Assembly: GCF_003097355.1 (NCBI RefSeq) | Contig: NZ_PYUI01000017.1 | Location: forward strand, 34,406-98,405 | Reading direction: 5' to 3' | Source of the DNA: Arthrobacter sp. H-02-3 | Lineage (GTDB): Bacteria; Actinomycetota; Actinomycetes; Actinomycetales; Micrococcaceae | DNA length: 64,000 bases | Shown: piece by piece, positions 7,938 through 16,196 of the stretch | Position numbering within the stretch: position 1 is the first letter of the stretch | Layout of the letters: every line of letters begins with the position of its first letter | Made by a program: the position numbers and the translations under genes | The notes under the pieces: generated by a model | Seen by the model: only the letters and a program-made list of their open reading frames with translations | What the model was told of the DNA's origin: nothing | The model's database searches: none

Positions 7938-9146
7938 ATGACAACCACCACACAAGCTCCGGCGTCGTCCAAGACCGGCACCCGTCACCTTGCCCTCGCC
8001 ATCATTGCCCTGGCCATGGGCGGGTTCGGGATCGGCACCACAGAATTCACCATGATGGGCCTGCTCAAGGAGATTGAGCAGGGCCTGAACATCAGCACGC
8101 CCGAGGCCGGCCACCTCATCTCGGCCTACGCCCTCGGCGTCGTCGTCGGTGCGCCCGTGCTGGCCGCCGTCGGAGCCAAACTCCCGCGGAAGCATCTGGC
8201 CCTGGGGCTCATGCTCTTCTTCAGCATCGCCAACCTCAGTTCCTTCCTCGCCCCTGACTACGGCTCCATGCTGGTGTCACGGTTCGCGGCGGGGCTGCCG
8301 CACGGCGCCTTCTTCGGCGTCGCGGCCGTGATTGCCGCGTCCCTCGTGGCGCCGACCAAGCGGGGCTGGGCCATTTCGATGGTCATGGCCGGGCTGACGG
8401 TATCCAACGTCATCGGCGTTCCCTTCGCTACCTGGCTGGGCCAGAGCTACGGGTGGAGGCTGCTGTTCCTGCTGGTCGGCCTGATCGGCATCATCACGCT
8501 CGCCATGTTGTGGAAGTTCGTTCCGTTCCAGAAGCCGCACGCCGATGCCAGCTTCCGCCGCGAGCTCGGGGCACTCAAGCGGCTCCAGGTGTGGCTCGCC
8601 ATCCTGGTCGGCATCGTCGGCTTCGGCGGCTTCTTCGCGACCTACACCTACATTTCGCACACCATGACATCCGTGGCCGGCGTCCCGGCGCCGTGGCTGC
8701 CGCTCGTCGTGGCGCTGTACGGAGTGGGCATGGTGGCAGGCAACATCGTTGGCGGCCGGATCGCCGATAAGTCCGTCATGGGGACGATCTACTGGGTGCT
8801 GCCGGCGACAGCCGTGGCCCTCGTGGTCTATGCCGTTGCGGCCCATTGGGCGTGGTCGGCGCTGATCATGGTGTTCGTGGTCGGTGCCGCCGGGTCCATG
8901 CTGGTTCCGGCCTTGCAGACCAGGCTTCTGGATGCATCGCCTGATGCCCCGTCACTGGCCTCCTCGCTCAACCATGCGGCGCTCAACGTCGCCAACGCCT
9001 TGGGCGCCTTTCTCGGCGGACTCGTGATCGCCTGGGGCTGGGGTTACGTCGCCCCCGCGCTCGTGGGTGCCGTCCTGGCCATCCTGGGCCTCGGGGTCGC
9101 CGCCATCAGCGGCGCCGTGGAACGCCGGCGGCCGCTGGCCTCGTAG
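7938..9146 (+). CDS. MFS exporter, DHA1 family (AraJ/PbuE-like)
   Basis: 402 aa with 12 predicted transmembrane helices. The N-terminal GGFGIGTTEFTMMGLL block and GLPHGAFFGVAA in helix 4 are typical of the AraJ/YdhP/PbuE and chloramphenicol-exporter branch of drug:proton antiporters, so it probably exports a purine-like or aromatic compound or a drug. The substrate is unknown. The 204-bp region before it is AT-richer than its surroundings (7875-7895) and should hold divergent promoters for this gene and the Nudix gene. A strong hairpin terminator follows. Confidence 0.88.
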   Translation: MTTTTQAPASSKTGTRHLALAIIALAMGGFGIGTTEFTMMGLLKEIEQGLNISTPEAGHLISAYALGVVVGAPVLAAVGAKLPRKHLALGLMLFFSIANLSSFLAPDYGSMLVSRFAAGLPHGAFFGVAAVIAASLVAPTKRGWAISMVMAGLTVSNVIGVPFATWLGQSYGWRLLFLLVGLIGIITLAMLWKFVPFQKPHADASFRRELGALKRLQVWLAILVGIVGFGGFFATYTYISHTMTSVAGVPAPWLPLVVALYGVGMVAGNIVGGRIADKSVMGTIYWVLPATAVALVVYAVAAHWAWSALIMVFVVGAAGSMLVPALQTRLLDASPDAPSLASSLNHAALNVANALGAFLGGLVIAWGWGYVAPALVGAVLAILGLGVAAISGAVERRRPLAS

Positions 9147-9166
9147 CCGCGGCCCCGCCGCCCACA

Positions 9167-9215
9167 AAGAACGGCAGCCCGATCCATCGGTGTACTGGAC
9201 CGGGCTGCCGTTCTT
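9167..9215. terminator. Bidirectional intrinsic terminator
   Basis: A perfect 15-bp inverted repeat (AAGAACGGCAGCCCG at 9167-9181 and its complement at 9201-9215) with a 19-nt loop. T-rich sequence follows on the plus strand (TTCTTGTTTG) and the arm start gives a short T-run on the minus strand. It separates the convergent MFS and CDF genes. Confidence 0.9.
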
Positions 9216-9303
9216 GTTTGCTGACGTCTAACTGCGCTGTCTTCTACGGCGCTGCCTTTACTGCCCTGCCTTCTACTGCGCTGCCGTCGACGGCGGCCAC
9301 CGG

Positions 9304-10224
9304 TTAGGACGCACTGACCCGCTGCACATCCGGCTCCAGGTAGATGACCCGGGCGATCGGGACGGCCTCGCGGATCCGGGCCTCTGCGGCGTCAATCGCC
9401 TTCGCGATGTCCTGGCCGGAGTCCGTGCGGCCGATGCTGATCTTCGCCGCCACCAGCAGTTCCTCGGGGCCCAGGTGCATGGTCTTGAGGTGAATGATGC
9501 CGGTGCCGCCAGCTTCGATCGCGCTGCGGATCTTGGCAACGTCGTCCCGGGTGGCCGACTCGCCCAGGAGCAGGGACTTTGTTTCCATGGCCAGCACGAC
9601 GGCGATCCCCACGAGCAGGAGGCCGATCATGGCGGTGCCCAGGGCGTCCCAGATGCCGTTCCCGGTGATGAGTGTCAGGCTTACGCCGAAGAGCGCGAAG
9701 ACGAGGCCCACGAGGGCGCCGAAATCTTCGAGCAGGATCACGGGGAGTTCCGGCTGCTTGGCGTTGCGGATGAACTTGACCCAGCTCTGCTTCCCGCGGA
9801 GGGGGTTGGATTCGGCGATCGCCGTCCGGAACGAGAAGGATTCGGCAATGATCGCGCCCACCAGCACAGCCAGCGGCACCCACCAGAAGTCACCTTCGAT
9901 GCCATGCGGGTGCTGGATCTTTCCCCACGCCTCGTAGAGCGCAAAGAGACCGCCGACGCTGAACAGCACAATCGAGACGATGAAGGCGTAGATGTAGCGC
10001 TCACGGCCGTAGCCAAAGGGGTGTTCCTGGCTGGCTTCCCGCTCCGCGCGCTTGCCGCCGACCAGCAGCAGCAACTGGTTGCCGGAGTCTGCGAGCGAGT
10101 GAATGGCTTCGGCCAGCATGGATGACGACAGCGTCAGAAAATAGGCGACGAACTTCAAAACGGCGATGGTCAGGTTGGCGGCCAGCGCCGCAATTATCGC
10201 CTTGGTACCGCCATTTGCAGCCAC
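9304..10224 (-). CDS. CDF-family cation diffusion facilitator (zinc/manganese-type exporter)
   Basis: 306 aa with about six transmembrane helices and a cytoplasmic C-terminal ferredoxin-like domain (about 215-306). Metal-site motifs are visible: HSLADSGNQ in helix 2 (H-x3-D) and LLEDFGALVG in helix 5. This variant (ED in place of HD) resembles the ZnT9-like branch of the family. It would expel divalent metal in exchange for protons at the cytoplasmic membrane. The metal cannot be assigned from the sequence. The start ATG at 10224 has an AAGGAG ribosome-binding site. Confidence 0.92.
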   Translation of the reverse strand: MAANGGTKAIIAALAANLTIAVLKFVAYFLTLSSSMLAEAIHSLADSGNQLLLLVGGKRAEREASQEHPFGYGRERYIYAFIVSIVLFSVGGLFALYEAWGKIQHPHGIEGDFWWVPLAVLVGAIIAESFSFRTAIAESNPLRGKQSWVKFIRNAKQPELPVILLEDFGALVGLVFALFGVSLTLITGNGIWDALGTAMIGLLLVGIAVVLAMETKSLLLGESATRDDVAKIRSAIEAGGTGIIHLKTMHLGPEELLVAAKISIGRTDSGQDIAKAIDAAEARIREAVPIARVIYLEPDVQRVSAS

Positions 10225-10453
10225 GTGAGCTTCTCCTTACGGGGTTCTTCCGGGGTGTAACCGGACGCCGGAAGAACCCGGCGTCCGCAAGGAATACGCT
10301 ACCCGTTTCCGGACGGCCTCCGAACCGCGGGAGGGCCGATACCGCCACGTAACGATTGGGCACTCCCCTGCTGACAAGTAATCCGGCCTATGTTAGCTTG
10401 AAGCCATATTCGGGATTCACAATTTGGATACCGACGAATATGTAGGAGGAGAC

Positions 10454-10723
10454 ATGGGCTTTCTTGGCTGGATCATTCTCGGACTCATAGTAGGTGCAAT
10501 CGTCAAGGCAGTCATGCCCGGCAGGGTCGGCGGCGGCTGGGTTACCAGCCTCGTGCTCGGCGTCGTCGGAGCCATTGTCGGTGGCTGGATCGGCGACCTT
10601 CTGTTTGGCGGCGGCAAGATGGAATTCTGGAATCTCGGTTCCTGGCTCCTGGCCATCGTCGGCGGCTTGGTGGTTGCCCTCGCCTACGGCGCCATCACAG
10701 GACGCAACAAGACCACATCATAA
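10454..10723 (+). CDS. GlsB/YeaQ/YmgE-family small membrane protein
   Basis: 89 aa with three hydrophobic helices and Gly-rich turns (GFLGWIILGLIVGAIVK, TSLVLGVVGAIVGGWIGDLL, LLAIVGGLVVALAYG). This is the transglycosylase-associated/GlsB family, often general-stress induced, with no defined biochemical role. The start is set by a strong AGGAGGA site just before the ATG at 10454. It is monocistronic, with its own terminator downstream. Confidence 0.92.
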   Translation: MGFLGWIILGLIVGAIVKAVMPGRVGGGWVTSLVLGVVGAIVGGWIGDLLFGGGKMEFWNLGSWLLAIVGGLVVALAYGAITGRNKTTS

Positions 10724-10787
10724 TTCTGTACGGCTGACCTCACGCTTCGAGTGAGGCCCTAGTAACAGTAAGACAGAACAGTACGAC

Positions 10788-10821
10788 GGCGGAGCCCACC
10801 TTTGGCGGGCCCCGCCTTTTT
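10788..10821 (+). terminator. Intrinsic terminator after the YeaQ-type gene
   Basis: GGCGGAGCCC (10788-10797) pairs with GGGCCCCGCC (10807-10816), leaving one bulge, and is followed directly by TTTTT (10817-10821). A second small hairpin without a T-run (CCTCAC, 7-nt loop, GTGAGG) lies at 10738-10756. Confidence 0.9.
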
Positions 10822-10865
10822 GTGCGCCTGCATGCGCCGGGATGCCTTTTCGGGCAGCCGGGTTT

Positions 10866-11762
10866 TTAGGGCACCTGCTGTGACCGGGCGCTGGCGTAGA
10901 GGCAAACGGTGGCCGCGGTGCCGAGGTTGAGGCTCTCCGCTTGCCCGTAGACCGGCACGGCCACCCGGTGGTCGGCCAGCGCAATTTCGTCCTCGGACAG
11001 GCCCTGGGCCTCGTTGCCAAAAAGCCAGGCGGTGGGCTGTTCCAGCGCGTAGACCGATCCCGCGGCGGACGCGCCCAGCCGGCGGGCCGCATTCTCGTCC
11101 TGGAGACGGTCCAGGTTCAGCTGGCCGTAGCCATCGGCGGCGAGGACGCCGATCCCCCGTTCCTTGCAGCGGGCCACGATGTCAGCCGCATCGGCGCCAA
11201 GGACGATCGGCAGGTGGAAGAGGGATCCCGCCGTCGAACGCACCGCTTTGGGGTTGTAGATGTCCACGCTGGATCCGGTCAGGACCACCGCGTCCGCTCC
11301 GGCAGCGTCGGCGGCGCGCAGGACGGTTCCGGCGTTGCCGGGATCGCGGACCTGGCAAAGGACGGCGATCAGCCGTGGCCCGGCGTCCAGCACCTCATCG
11401 AGGCCAACGTCCAGGAAACCGCAGACCGCGAGAACGCCCTGCGGGGTGACCGTGTCCGCCATCGCGGCGAGCACTTCGTCGGTGGCGAGGTAGGCGGTGG
11501 TGCCCTCCGCGAGTGTCTCCAGATCCGGGTGCCGGTCCAGGCAGGACTCGCTCGCGTAGACCTCATAGACAATGCCGGGTTGCCCCGCGGCGAGCCTCTT
11601 TTGGTGTAGGACGAGGGCCTCCCGGACCGCCTGCGGCCCCTCCGCCAGGAACTCGCGACGCTTTAAACGGGCCGGGCGCCCGGCAAGTTGTGCCACCTTC
11701 CTCACCCGATCAGCTCGGGGGTTGGAAAGTGGAAGATCTTGCGGGCGCCCGGTTTCGTTCAT
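10866..11762 (-). CDS. TrmH/SpoU-family RNA 2'-O-ribose methyltransferase
   Basis: 298 aa. The C-terminal SPOUT domain carries motif 1 (NAGTVLRAADAAGADAVVL), motif 2 (LFGNEAQGLS) and motif 3 (VPVYGQAESLNLGTAA), which form the knotted SAM site. The N-terminal part (about 20-110) is an L30e-like substrate-binding domain. It sits right after infC-rpmI-rplT, the common place for the TsnR-like 23S rRNA methyltransferase of Gram-positives. The exact target nucleotide is not known. The start ATG at 11762 is 65 bp from the rplT stop. Confidence 0.92.
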   Translation of the reverse strand: MNETGRPQDLPLSNPRADRVRKVAQLAGRPARLKRREFLAEGPQAVREALVLHQKRLAAGQPGIVYEVYASESCLDRHPDLETLAEGTTAYLATDEVLAAMADTVTPQGVLAVCGFLDVGLDEVLDAGPRLIAVLCQVRDPGNAGTVLRAADAAGADAVVLTGSSVDIYNPKAVRSTAGSLFHLPIVLGADAADIVARCKERGIGVLAADGYGQLNLDRLQDENAARRLGASAAGSVYALEQPTAWLFGNEAQGLSEDEIALADHRVAVPVYGQAESLNLGTAATVCLYASARSQQVP

Positions 11763-11827
11763 ATAAGAACCTTAGTTGCTCTCGCAGCCGGTTCTTGAAC
11801 GCTGCAGTTTTTCAACTGCTGCGGGAA

Positions 11828-12298
11828 CTACTTTGCAGCCTCGTCGGCGGCCTTCTTGGCAGCAGGCTTCTTCGCGGGAGCCTTCTTGGCGGCCTTCGGA
11901 GCCGGAGCGGCCTCAGACTGGACAGCCGGAGCTGACGTGTCGGCGGGCAGCGCGTCCTTGGCGACCTTGACCAGCGCGGCGAAGGCGTTGGCGTCGGAAA
12001 CGGCGAGCTCGGCCAGCATGCGGCGGTCAACCTCAACCTCAGCGGCCTTCAGGCCCTGGATCAGGCGGTTGTAGGTCAGGCCGTTGGCGCGGGATGCAGC
12101 GTTGATGCGCTGGATCCAAAGACGGCGGAAGTCGCCCTTCTTCTTCTTGCGGTCGCCGTAGCTGTACACAAACGAGTGCAGCAGCTGCTCTTTGGCCTTG
12201 CGGTACAGGCGTGAGCGCTGTCCGCGGTAGCCCTTTGCGCGTTCGAGGATAACCCGGCGCTTCTTGTGGGCATTTACAGCCCTCTTCACACGTGCCAC
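11828..12298 (-). CDS. rplT: 50S ribosomal protein L20
   Basis: 156 aa. Residues 1-118 are standard L20 ([54 protein letters not shown]), which binds 23S rRNA early in 50S assembly. Residues 119-156 form an added tail of Ala, Lys and Pro ([20 protein letters not shown]) like the tail of IF3 in the same operon. Third of three genes infC-rpmI-rplT, 120 bp after rpmI. Confidence 0.97.
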   Translation of the reverse strand: MARVKRAVNAHKKRRVILERAKGYRGQRSRLYRKAKEQLLHSFVYSYGDRKKKKGDFRRLWIQRINAASRANGLTYNRLIQGLKAAEVEVDRRMLAELAVSDANAFAALVKVAKDALPADTSAPAVQSEAAPAPKAAKKAPAKKPAAKKAADEAAK

Positions 12299-12418
12299 GT
12301 GCGTACTCCTTCAGAATTCTGATCCCAAGCGTCTACTGCCGGAAAAGTCCGGCTGGCCTGAGAAGCCTTTTTGGTAGTTGATTGCCGCCAGGTGGCCGGC
12401 AATCAGAGAACTTGGAAC

Positions 12419-12613
12419 TTAGATGCCGAGCATCTTCCGGATGACCTTGGCGTCGCCCTTGAAGACGATCTTGTCGCCGGCAAGGCGACGGGTCAGCCGT
12501 GAGGACTTGTGCTCGAGGTAGTGACGGCGGTTGGCCTGCTGACGGCGCAGCTTGCCGCTACCGGTCAGCTTGAAGCGCTTCTTAGCACCGCTGTGGGTCT
12601 TCATCTTCGGCAT
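12419..12613 (-). CDS. rpmI: 50S ribosomal protein L35
   Basis: 64 aa, the usual length, with the family signature [20 protein letters not shown]. It is a small, very basic component of the large subunit and is always linked to infC and rplT. The start ATG at 12613 follows AAGGAG. Confidence 0.98.
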   Translation of the reverse strand: MPKMKTHSGAKKRFKLTGSGKLRRQQANRRHYLEHKSSRLTRRLAGDKIVFKGDAKVIRKMLGI

Positions 12614-12696
12614 GGGAACCGATCTCCTTACGTATCCGCAGAAAAGTCTGCAGCTCTTTCGTGCAGCCGCCCCTGCGGGCGGCGTGCTGGTTGCTT

Positions 12697-12722
12697 GCTG
12701 CCGGACATTGCTGTCCGGCAGC
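12697..12722 (-). other. infC-rpmI intergenic RNA hairpin with GCAA tetraloop
   Basis: Perfect 11-bp stem (GCTGCCGGACA with TGTCCGGCAGC). In the minus-strand mRNA the 4-nt loop reads GCAA, a stable GNRA tetraloop. It begins 7 nt after the infC stop codon. No U-run follows, so it is more likely an RNA-stabilising or processing element than a terminator. Confidence 0.6.
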
Positions 12723-12728
12723 CGTGAA

Positions 12729-13847
12729 CTAGTTGGTCTTCTTGCTGCCGGGCTTGGCGGCAGCCCGGGGGGCGGCCGGCCGTGCGGCGGGCTTCGGAGC
12801 TGCAGGCCTCGGAACCGGCTTCGGAGCAGCGACCGGCTTCGGTGCTGCTGCCGGAGCGGCCGGAGCGGATTCCGCAGCCTTCTCCTCCGGAGCCTTAGCC
12901 ACGGGGGCCTTAGCCACGGGAGCCGGGGCCGGAGCGGCCTTCGGAGCCTCGGGAGCCTTGGCTGCTGCCGGCTTCTCGGCCGCCTTCGGAGCCTCGGGAG
13001 CCTTGGCTGCTGCCGGCTTCTCGGCTGCCTTGGGAGCAGCTTCCTTCGGGGCTTCCTGGGCCGGAGCCTCCTCGGCCTTGGCTTCCTCGACCGGGGCGTG
13101 CGTGGCTGCCGCCGTTTCAGCCGTGGTCTCTTCGACCTTGGCTTCTTCGACCGCGGGAGCCTCCGTTGCAGGAGCCTCCGTCGCTACCACGTAGCCTTCC
13201 GGCAGGAGGTCGGACAGCGTCTGCGTGAGCGGGGCGTTGCCGCCGGAGACGTCGACGCGGCCTGATGCCTTGGCTTCGTTCTCAGCCTTGGCTTCCGCAC
13301 GCTGCGTTGCGCGGCGGGCCTCTGCCTTGGCTTCAGCCTTGTTCTTCAGCGGGCCCACCACCATGACCATGTTGCGGCCATCGATCCGGGGGCTGGACTC
13401 CACAACGCCAACTTCGGCGACGTCGTCCGCGAAACGCTGGAGTAGGCGGATGCCCATCTCGGGACGCTGCTGCTCACGGCCGCGGAACTGAATCATGGCC
13501 TTGACCTTGTCACCAGCGCCGAGGAAGCGGAGCGCGTGGCCGCGCTTCGTCTCGTAGTCGTGGGTGTCAATCTTCAGGCGGAAGCGGATTTCCTTCAGGA
13601 CCGTGTTGGTCTGATTCTTCCGGGCCTCGCGCGCCTTGACAGCGGCCTCGTACTTGTACTTGCCGAAGTCCATCAGCTTGCACACCGGAGGCTTGGCCTG
13701 CGGTGCAACTTCAACGAGATCAAGATCGGACTCGGCAGCCAAACGCAGGGCATCCTCAATACGGACAATTCCTACCTGTTCGCCTGCAGGGCCGACCAGC
13801 CGCACCTCGGGGACGCGGATACGCTCATTGATTCTTGGCTCGCTAAT
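12729..13847 (-). CDS. infC: Translation initiation factor IF-3 with long Ala/Pro/Lys tail
   Basis: 372 aa starting at the rare codon ATT (13847-13845). An AGGAG site lies 7 nt upstream, and the protein begins [16 protein letters not shown] as in other IF3 proteins. A non-standard start is the basis of infC autocontrol in E. coli. Residues 1-75 are the N-domain, then a linker and the C-domain ([19 protein letters not shown] to about 180). The last 170 residues are a low-complexity tail with a duplicated [15 protein letters not shown] block. IF3 keeps the 30S subunit free and checks the start codon. The leader contains a probable attenuator. Confidence 0.95.
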   Translation of the reverse strand: MSEPRINERIRVPEVRLVGPAGEQVGIVRIEDALRLAAESDLDLVEVAPQAKPPVCKLMDFGKYKYEAAVKAREARKNQTNTVLKEIRFRLKIDTHDYETKRGHALRFLGAGDKVKAMIQFRGREQQRPEMGIRLLQRFADDVAEVGVVESSPRIDGRNMVMVVGPLKNKAEAKAEARRATQRAEAKAENEAKASGRVDVSGGNAPLTQTLSDLLPEGYVVATEAPATEAPAVEEAKVEETTAETAAATHAPVEEAKAEEAPAQEAPKEAAPKAAEKPAAAKAPEAPKAAEKPAAAKAPEAPKAAPAPAPVAKAPVAKAPEEKAAESAPAAPAAAPKPVAAPKPVPRPAAPKPAARPAAPRAAAKPGSKKTN

Positions 13848-14245
13848 GTTAAAGCTCCTGTGTTCGTGAGGGGTATTCCACCGGCAAAAAGAGAAGGCCC
13901 CCAATTGCCGGAGCAATCGAAGGCCTCGAGATCGGAACTGCCGGCCTCAATGAGGCGGCATGCACTTTCGCCGGACCGGAGTCCGAGGTTGTGCCCGACC
14001 AGGTACCCGGCAACCTTGACTCCCGTGAGGGAGGGGCTTCCCGAAGGAAGTTTCGCGGCTGACGCGGGTGGGAGAGAACTCCGCTTGCAAACTAAAAGTC
14101 AATTCTACAGAAAGATACCCGCTCAACGCACGTGTGCGTCGCCGGGCACCGCCTACACCGGGAAGCACCAGTCAAGAACTAGCACCACAGGTAGGAAGCA
14201 CTGCAGAATAACGACATTCAGTCGGTCTGTGACAAGCTTACCAGC
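13848..14245. other. 398-bp infC leader and divergent promoter region, no protein gene
   Basis: No credible coding frame is present on either strand. The minus strand carries the infC leader with the attenuator-like hairpin described separately and a UUCG-capped hairpin near 14034-14050. The plus-strand promoter for the DUF1844 gene must lie in the last 60 bp. Confidence 0.6.
13886..13926 (-). promoter_or_regulatory. Probable transcription attenuator in the infC leader
   Basis: On the minus strand a 14-bp stem (AGGCC-TTCG-ATTGC with GCAAT-TGGG-GGCCT, the middle four pairs being mostly wobble) is closed by TCCG and followed by TTCTCTTTTT (13895-13886). This has the form of an intrinsic terminator. 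It ends 39 nt before the infC start codon, and no minus-strand gene lies upstream (the next gene, at 14246, is divergent), so its only plausible role is within the infC leader. A -10-like TAGAAT (14107-14102) would give a leader of about 250 nt with a further CTTCC-TTCG-GGAAG hairpin. Confidence 0.65.
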
Positions 14246-14632
14246 ATGAGCACTTCAGACAGTAATTCCCATGTCTTCGAGCCCGCAGCCGCACAGGCCG
14301 ACGTCTCGCAGCAGATTCGCGACATCTCGGAAGTCCCCGCGATCGAGGTCATCACCACGGCCGCCGTGCACCTGATGAGTGCCGCCGCAGTGAAGCTGGG
14401 CCTCGCCGCCGAGGAAAATGCCCAGGAACTCAAGGACCTGGACGAGGCCCGCAAACTCATCACCGCCCTTGCCGGCCTGGTGACGTCCGCGGCACCGGAA
14501 ATCGGCTCGCAGCACGCCGGGCCGTTGCGCGACGGACTGCGTTCGCTGCAGCTGGCCTTCCGCGAGGAATCGATCATCCCCGACGCTCCGGGCAAGGGCC
14601 CGGGCGAGAAGTACACCGGCCCCGTCAACTAG
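14246..14632 (+). CDS. DUF1844 protein
   Basis: 128 aa. The core IPAIEVITTAAVHLMSAAAVKLGL type sequence (here VPAIEVITTAAVHLM at about 31-45) and DLDEARKLITALAGL match DUF1844, a small helical family widespread in actinobacteria and commonly next to infC. No enzymatic motif or membrane segment is clear. The function is unknown. A strong terminator follows at 14696. Confidence 0.9.
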   Translation: MSTSDSNSHVFEPAAAQADVSQQIRDISEVPAIEVITTAAVHLMSAAAVKLGLAAEENAQELKDLDEARKLITALAGLVTSAAPEIGSQHAGPLRDGLRSLQLAFREESIIPDAPGKGPGEKYTGPVN

Positions 14633-14695
14633 TCCCAGTCAACTAGTCACGGCCAACTAGCCACGGCCACCTCAGCACTTTCGTCAGCTATGACA

Positions 14696-14732
14696 CGCCG
14701 GCGGGCGGACCATCCGGGTCCGCCCGCCGGCG
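14696..14732. terminator. Strong GC-rich terminator hairpin
   Basis: A perfect 16-bp inverted repeat (CGCCGGCGGGCGGACC at 14696-14711, complement at 14717-14732) with a 5-nt loop. It lies between the convergent DUF1844 and MFS genes and is followed by a T-containing stretch on the plus strand. Confidence 0.8.
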
Positions 14733-14819
14733 TCGTTAACTCTGTTTCGATCCATCGGGACTCAGTGCGGCCCCCGGGGCCGGGCACGGCGCGGTCCCCC
14801 TGTCAGGGACGGCCCGGCG

Positions 14820-16130
14820 TCAAGCGTGGGCCAGGCGGCGGCGGCGCATCTGCTGCAGGACGAGTCCTACGAGGCAGAGGGCCACGCCAGCGAGCCCCAC
14901 GGCGACGAAGCCGGCCGACGGGCCGATGACGTCGATGAACAGCCCGGCGAGCGGCGCGCCCAACGCCACGCCGCCGGTGAGCGAGGACCCGTACCAGCCC
15001 ATAGCCTCGCCGCGGCGGCTCTCGTCAACGAGTTCGGCCACCTTTTCCGAGGCCGCGGACAGCACCGGTGCGCACAGCAGCCCCGGCAACAGCGAGAGCA
15101 GGCTGAGGGTCCAGGTATCGGTCGCGAACGCCATCGGGACCGTCAGCGCTGACATTCCCAACAGCAGGAGGATCGGCGAGACGGGCCGGTGCATGGCGCC
15201 GTAGATTATGCCGCCCACTACCGAGGCCGCGCACCAGAAGACGAAGACGATCCCGATTTCGCCCTCGTGCCCGCCGGTCTGGAGGGCTGCGACGATGCCG
15301 ACGTCGGTGCCGCTGAGGACCATGCCGGCACCGGCCGCGACGGCGAAGACGGCTCCCACGGCGGCGGTGAACCAACTGAAATTGTGTATGACCCGGTGGC
15401 GAAGGCCAGAGCGCCGCTGCCGCCGTTCCTCGGCCGCGGCCGCCAGGGGCGCCAGTTCGGCCGCGGCCTCCTGGAGGTGGGCCGGCGCGGCGGCGACGAC
15501 GGCGGCCTCCGCGCACTCGAGCTCCTCCGCCTCGAGCCCGGCGTCGGGGGCCGCGCTCCGGGTGGGCGGATTAAACCACATGAGGAAAAGTCCGGAGACG
15601 GACGTGGCCACGCCGACTATTGTCAGGCCCAGGACCGACTGCCCGCTGGTGGCGACGACGGCGCCGACTGCGGGGCCGATCATGAAGACCAGCTCGGTGG
15701 CGATGGCATCGAGGGCGAAGGCGGTGCGGCGCTGGTCCCCGGCGGCCAGTACGCCCAGGGACTGCCGCACCACGCTGAAGATGGGCAGCGTGAGCAGGCC
15801 GCCGACGAAGACCAACGGCAGCAGGACCTCGTAGGAGACGTGCGGCACGATGGACCAGATCACGGTCTCGGAGATGACGGACGGGATGAGCGCCTTGCGC
15901 AGTCCCACGGTGTCGACCCGGCGTCCGCGCCAGGGCGCCCCGACGGCGATTCCGATCGTCATGACGGCGGCCGCCGCGCCGGCGGCCGCGTAGCCCTGGC
16001 CGAGGGTCAGGACGATGTGCAGGGTCAGCAGGACGCCGGCCGCCGAGTGCGGTATGCGGGCAATCATCCCGACCAGCAGGAGCCGCCTGATGGGCCGGAC
16101 GGCGAGCAGCTCCCGGTAAAGCGCGAAATT
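14820..16130 (-). CDS. MFS-family transporter
   Basis: 436 aa with about 12 hydrophobic helices in two halves, separated by a long Ala/Glu-rich cytoplasmic loop (about residues 200-255, ELECAEAAVVAAAPAHLQEA). The start GTG at 16130 (protein begins MNFALYRELLAV) has an AAGGA site; the open frame runs further upstream but without a family match. The loop position and general pattern match actinobacterial drug-efflux-like MFS proteins, but no substrate can be named. Confidence 0.85.
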   Translation of the reverse strand, partial: NFALYRELLAVRPIRRLLLVGMIARIPHSAAGVLLTLHIVLTLGQGYAAAGAAAAVMTIGIAVGAPWRGRRVDTVGLRKALIPSVISETVIWSIVPHVSYEVLLPLVFVGGLLTLPIFSVVRQSLGVLAAGDQRRTAFALDAIATELVFMIGPAVGAVVATSGQSVLGLTIVGVATSVSGLFLMWFNPPTRSAAPDAGLEAEELECAEAAVVAAAPAHLQEAAAELAPLAAAAEERRQRRSGLRHRVIHNFSWFTAAVGAVFAVAAGAGMVLSGTDVGIVAALQTGGHEGEIGIVFVFWCAASVVGGIIYGAMHRPVSPILLLLGMSALTVPMAFATDTWTLSLLSLLPGLLCAPVLSAASEKVAELVDESRRGEAMGWYGSSLTGGVALGAPLAGLFIDVIGPSAGFVAVGLAGVALCLVGLVLQQMRRRRLAHA

Positions 16131-16196
16131 CACGACACTACATCCTTCTGGTACTGCCCACGGCAGCACCGGGAGGTCCCCCCGTTGGGCCGTCAG

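Noticed and set aside
10738..10756. Terminator at the first hairpin after the YeaQ-type gene
   Set aside because: Six-bp stem without a T-run; the real terminator is at 10788-10821.
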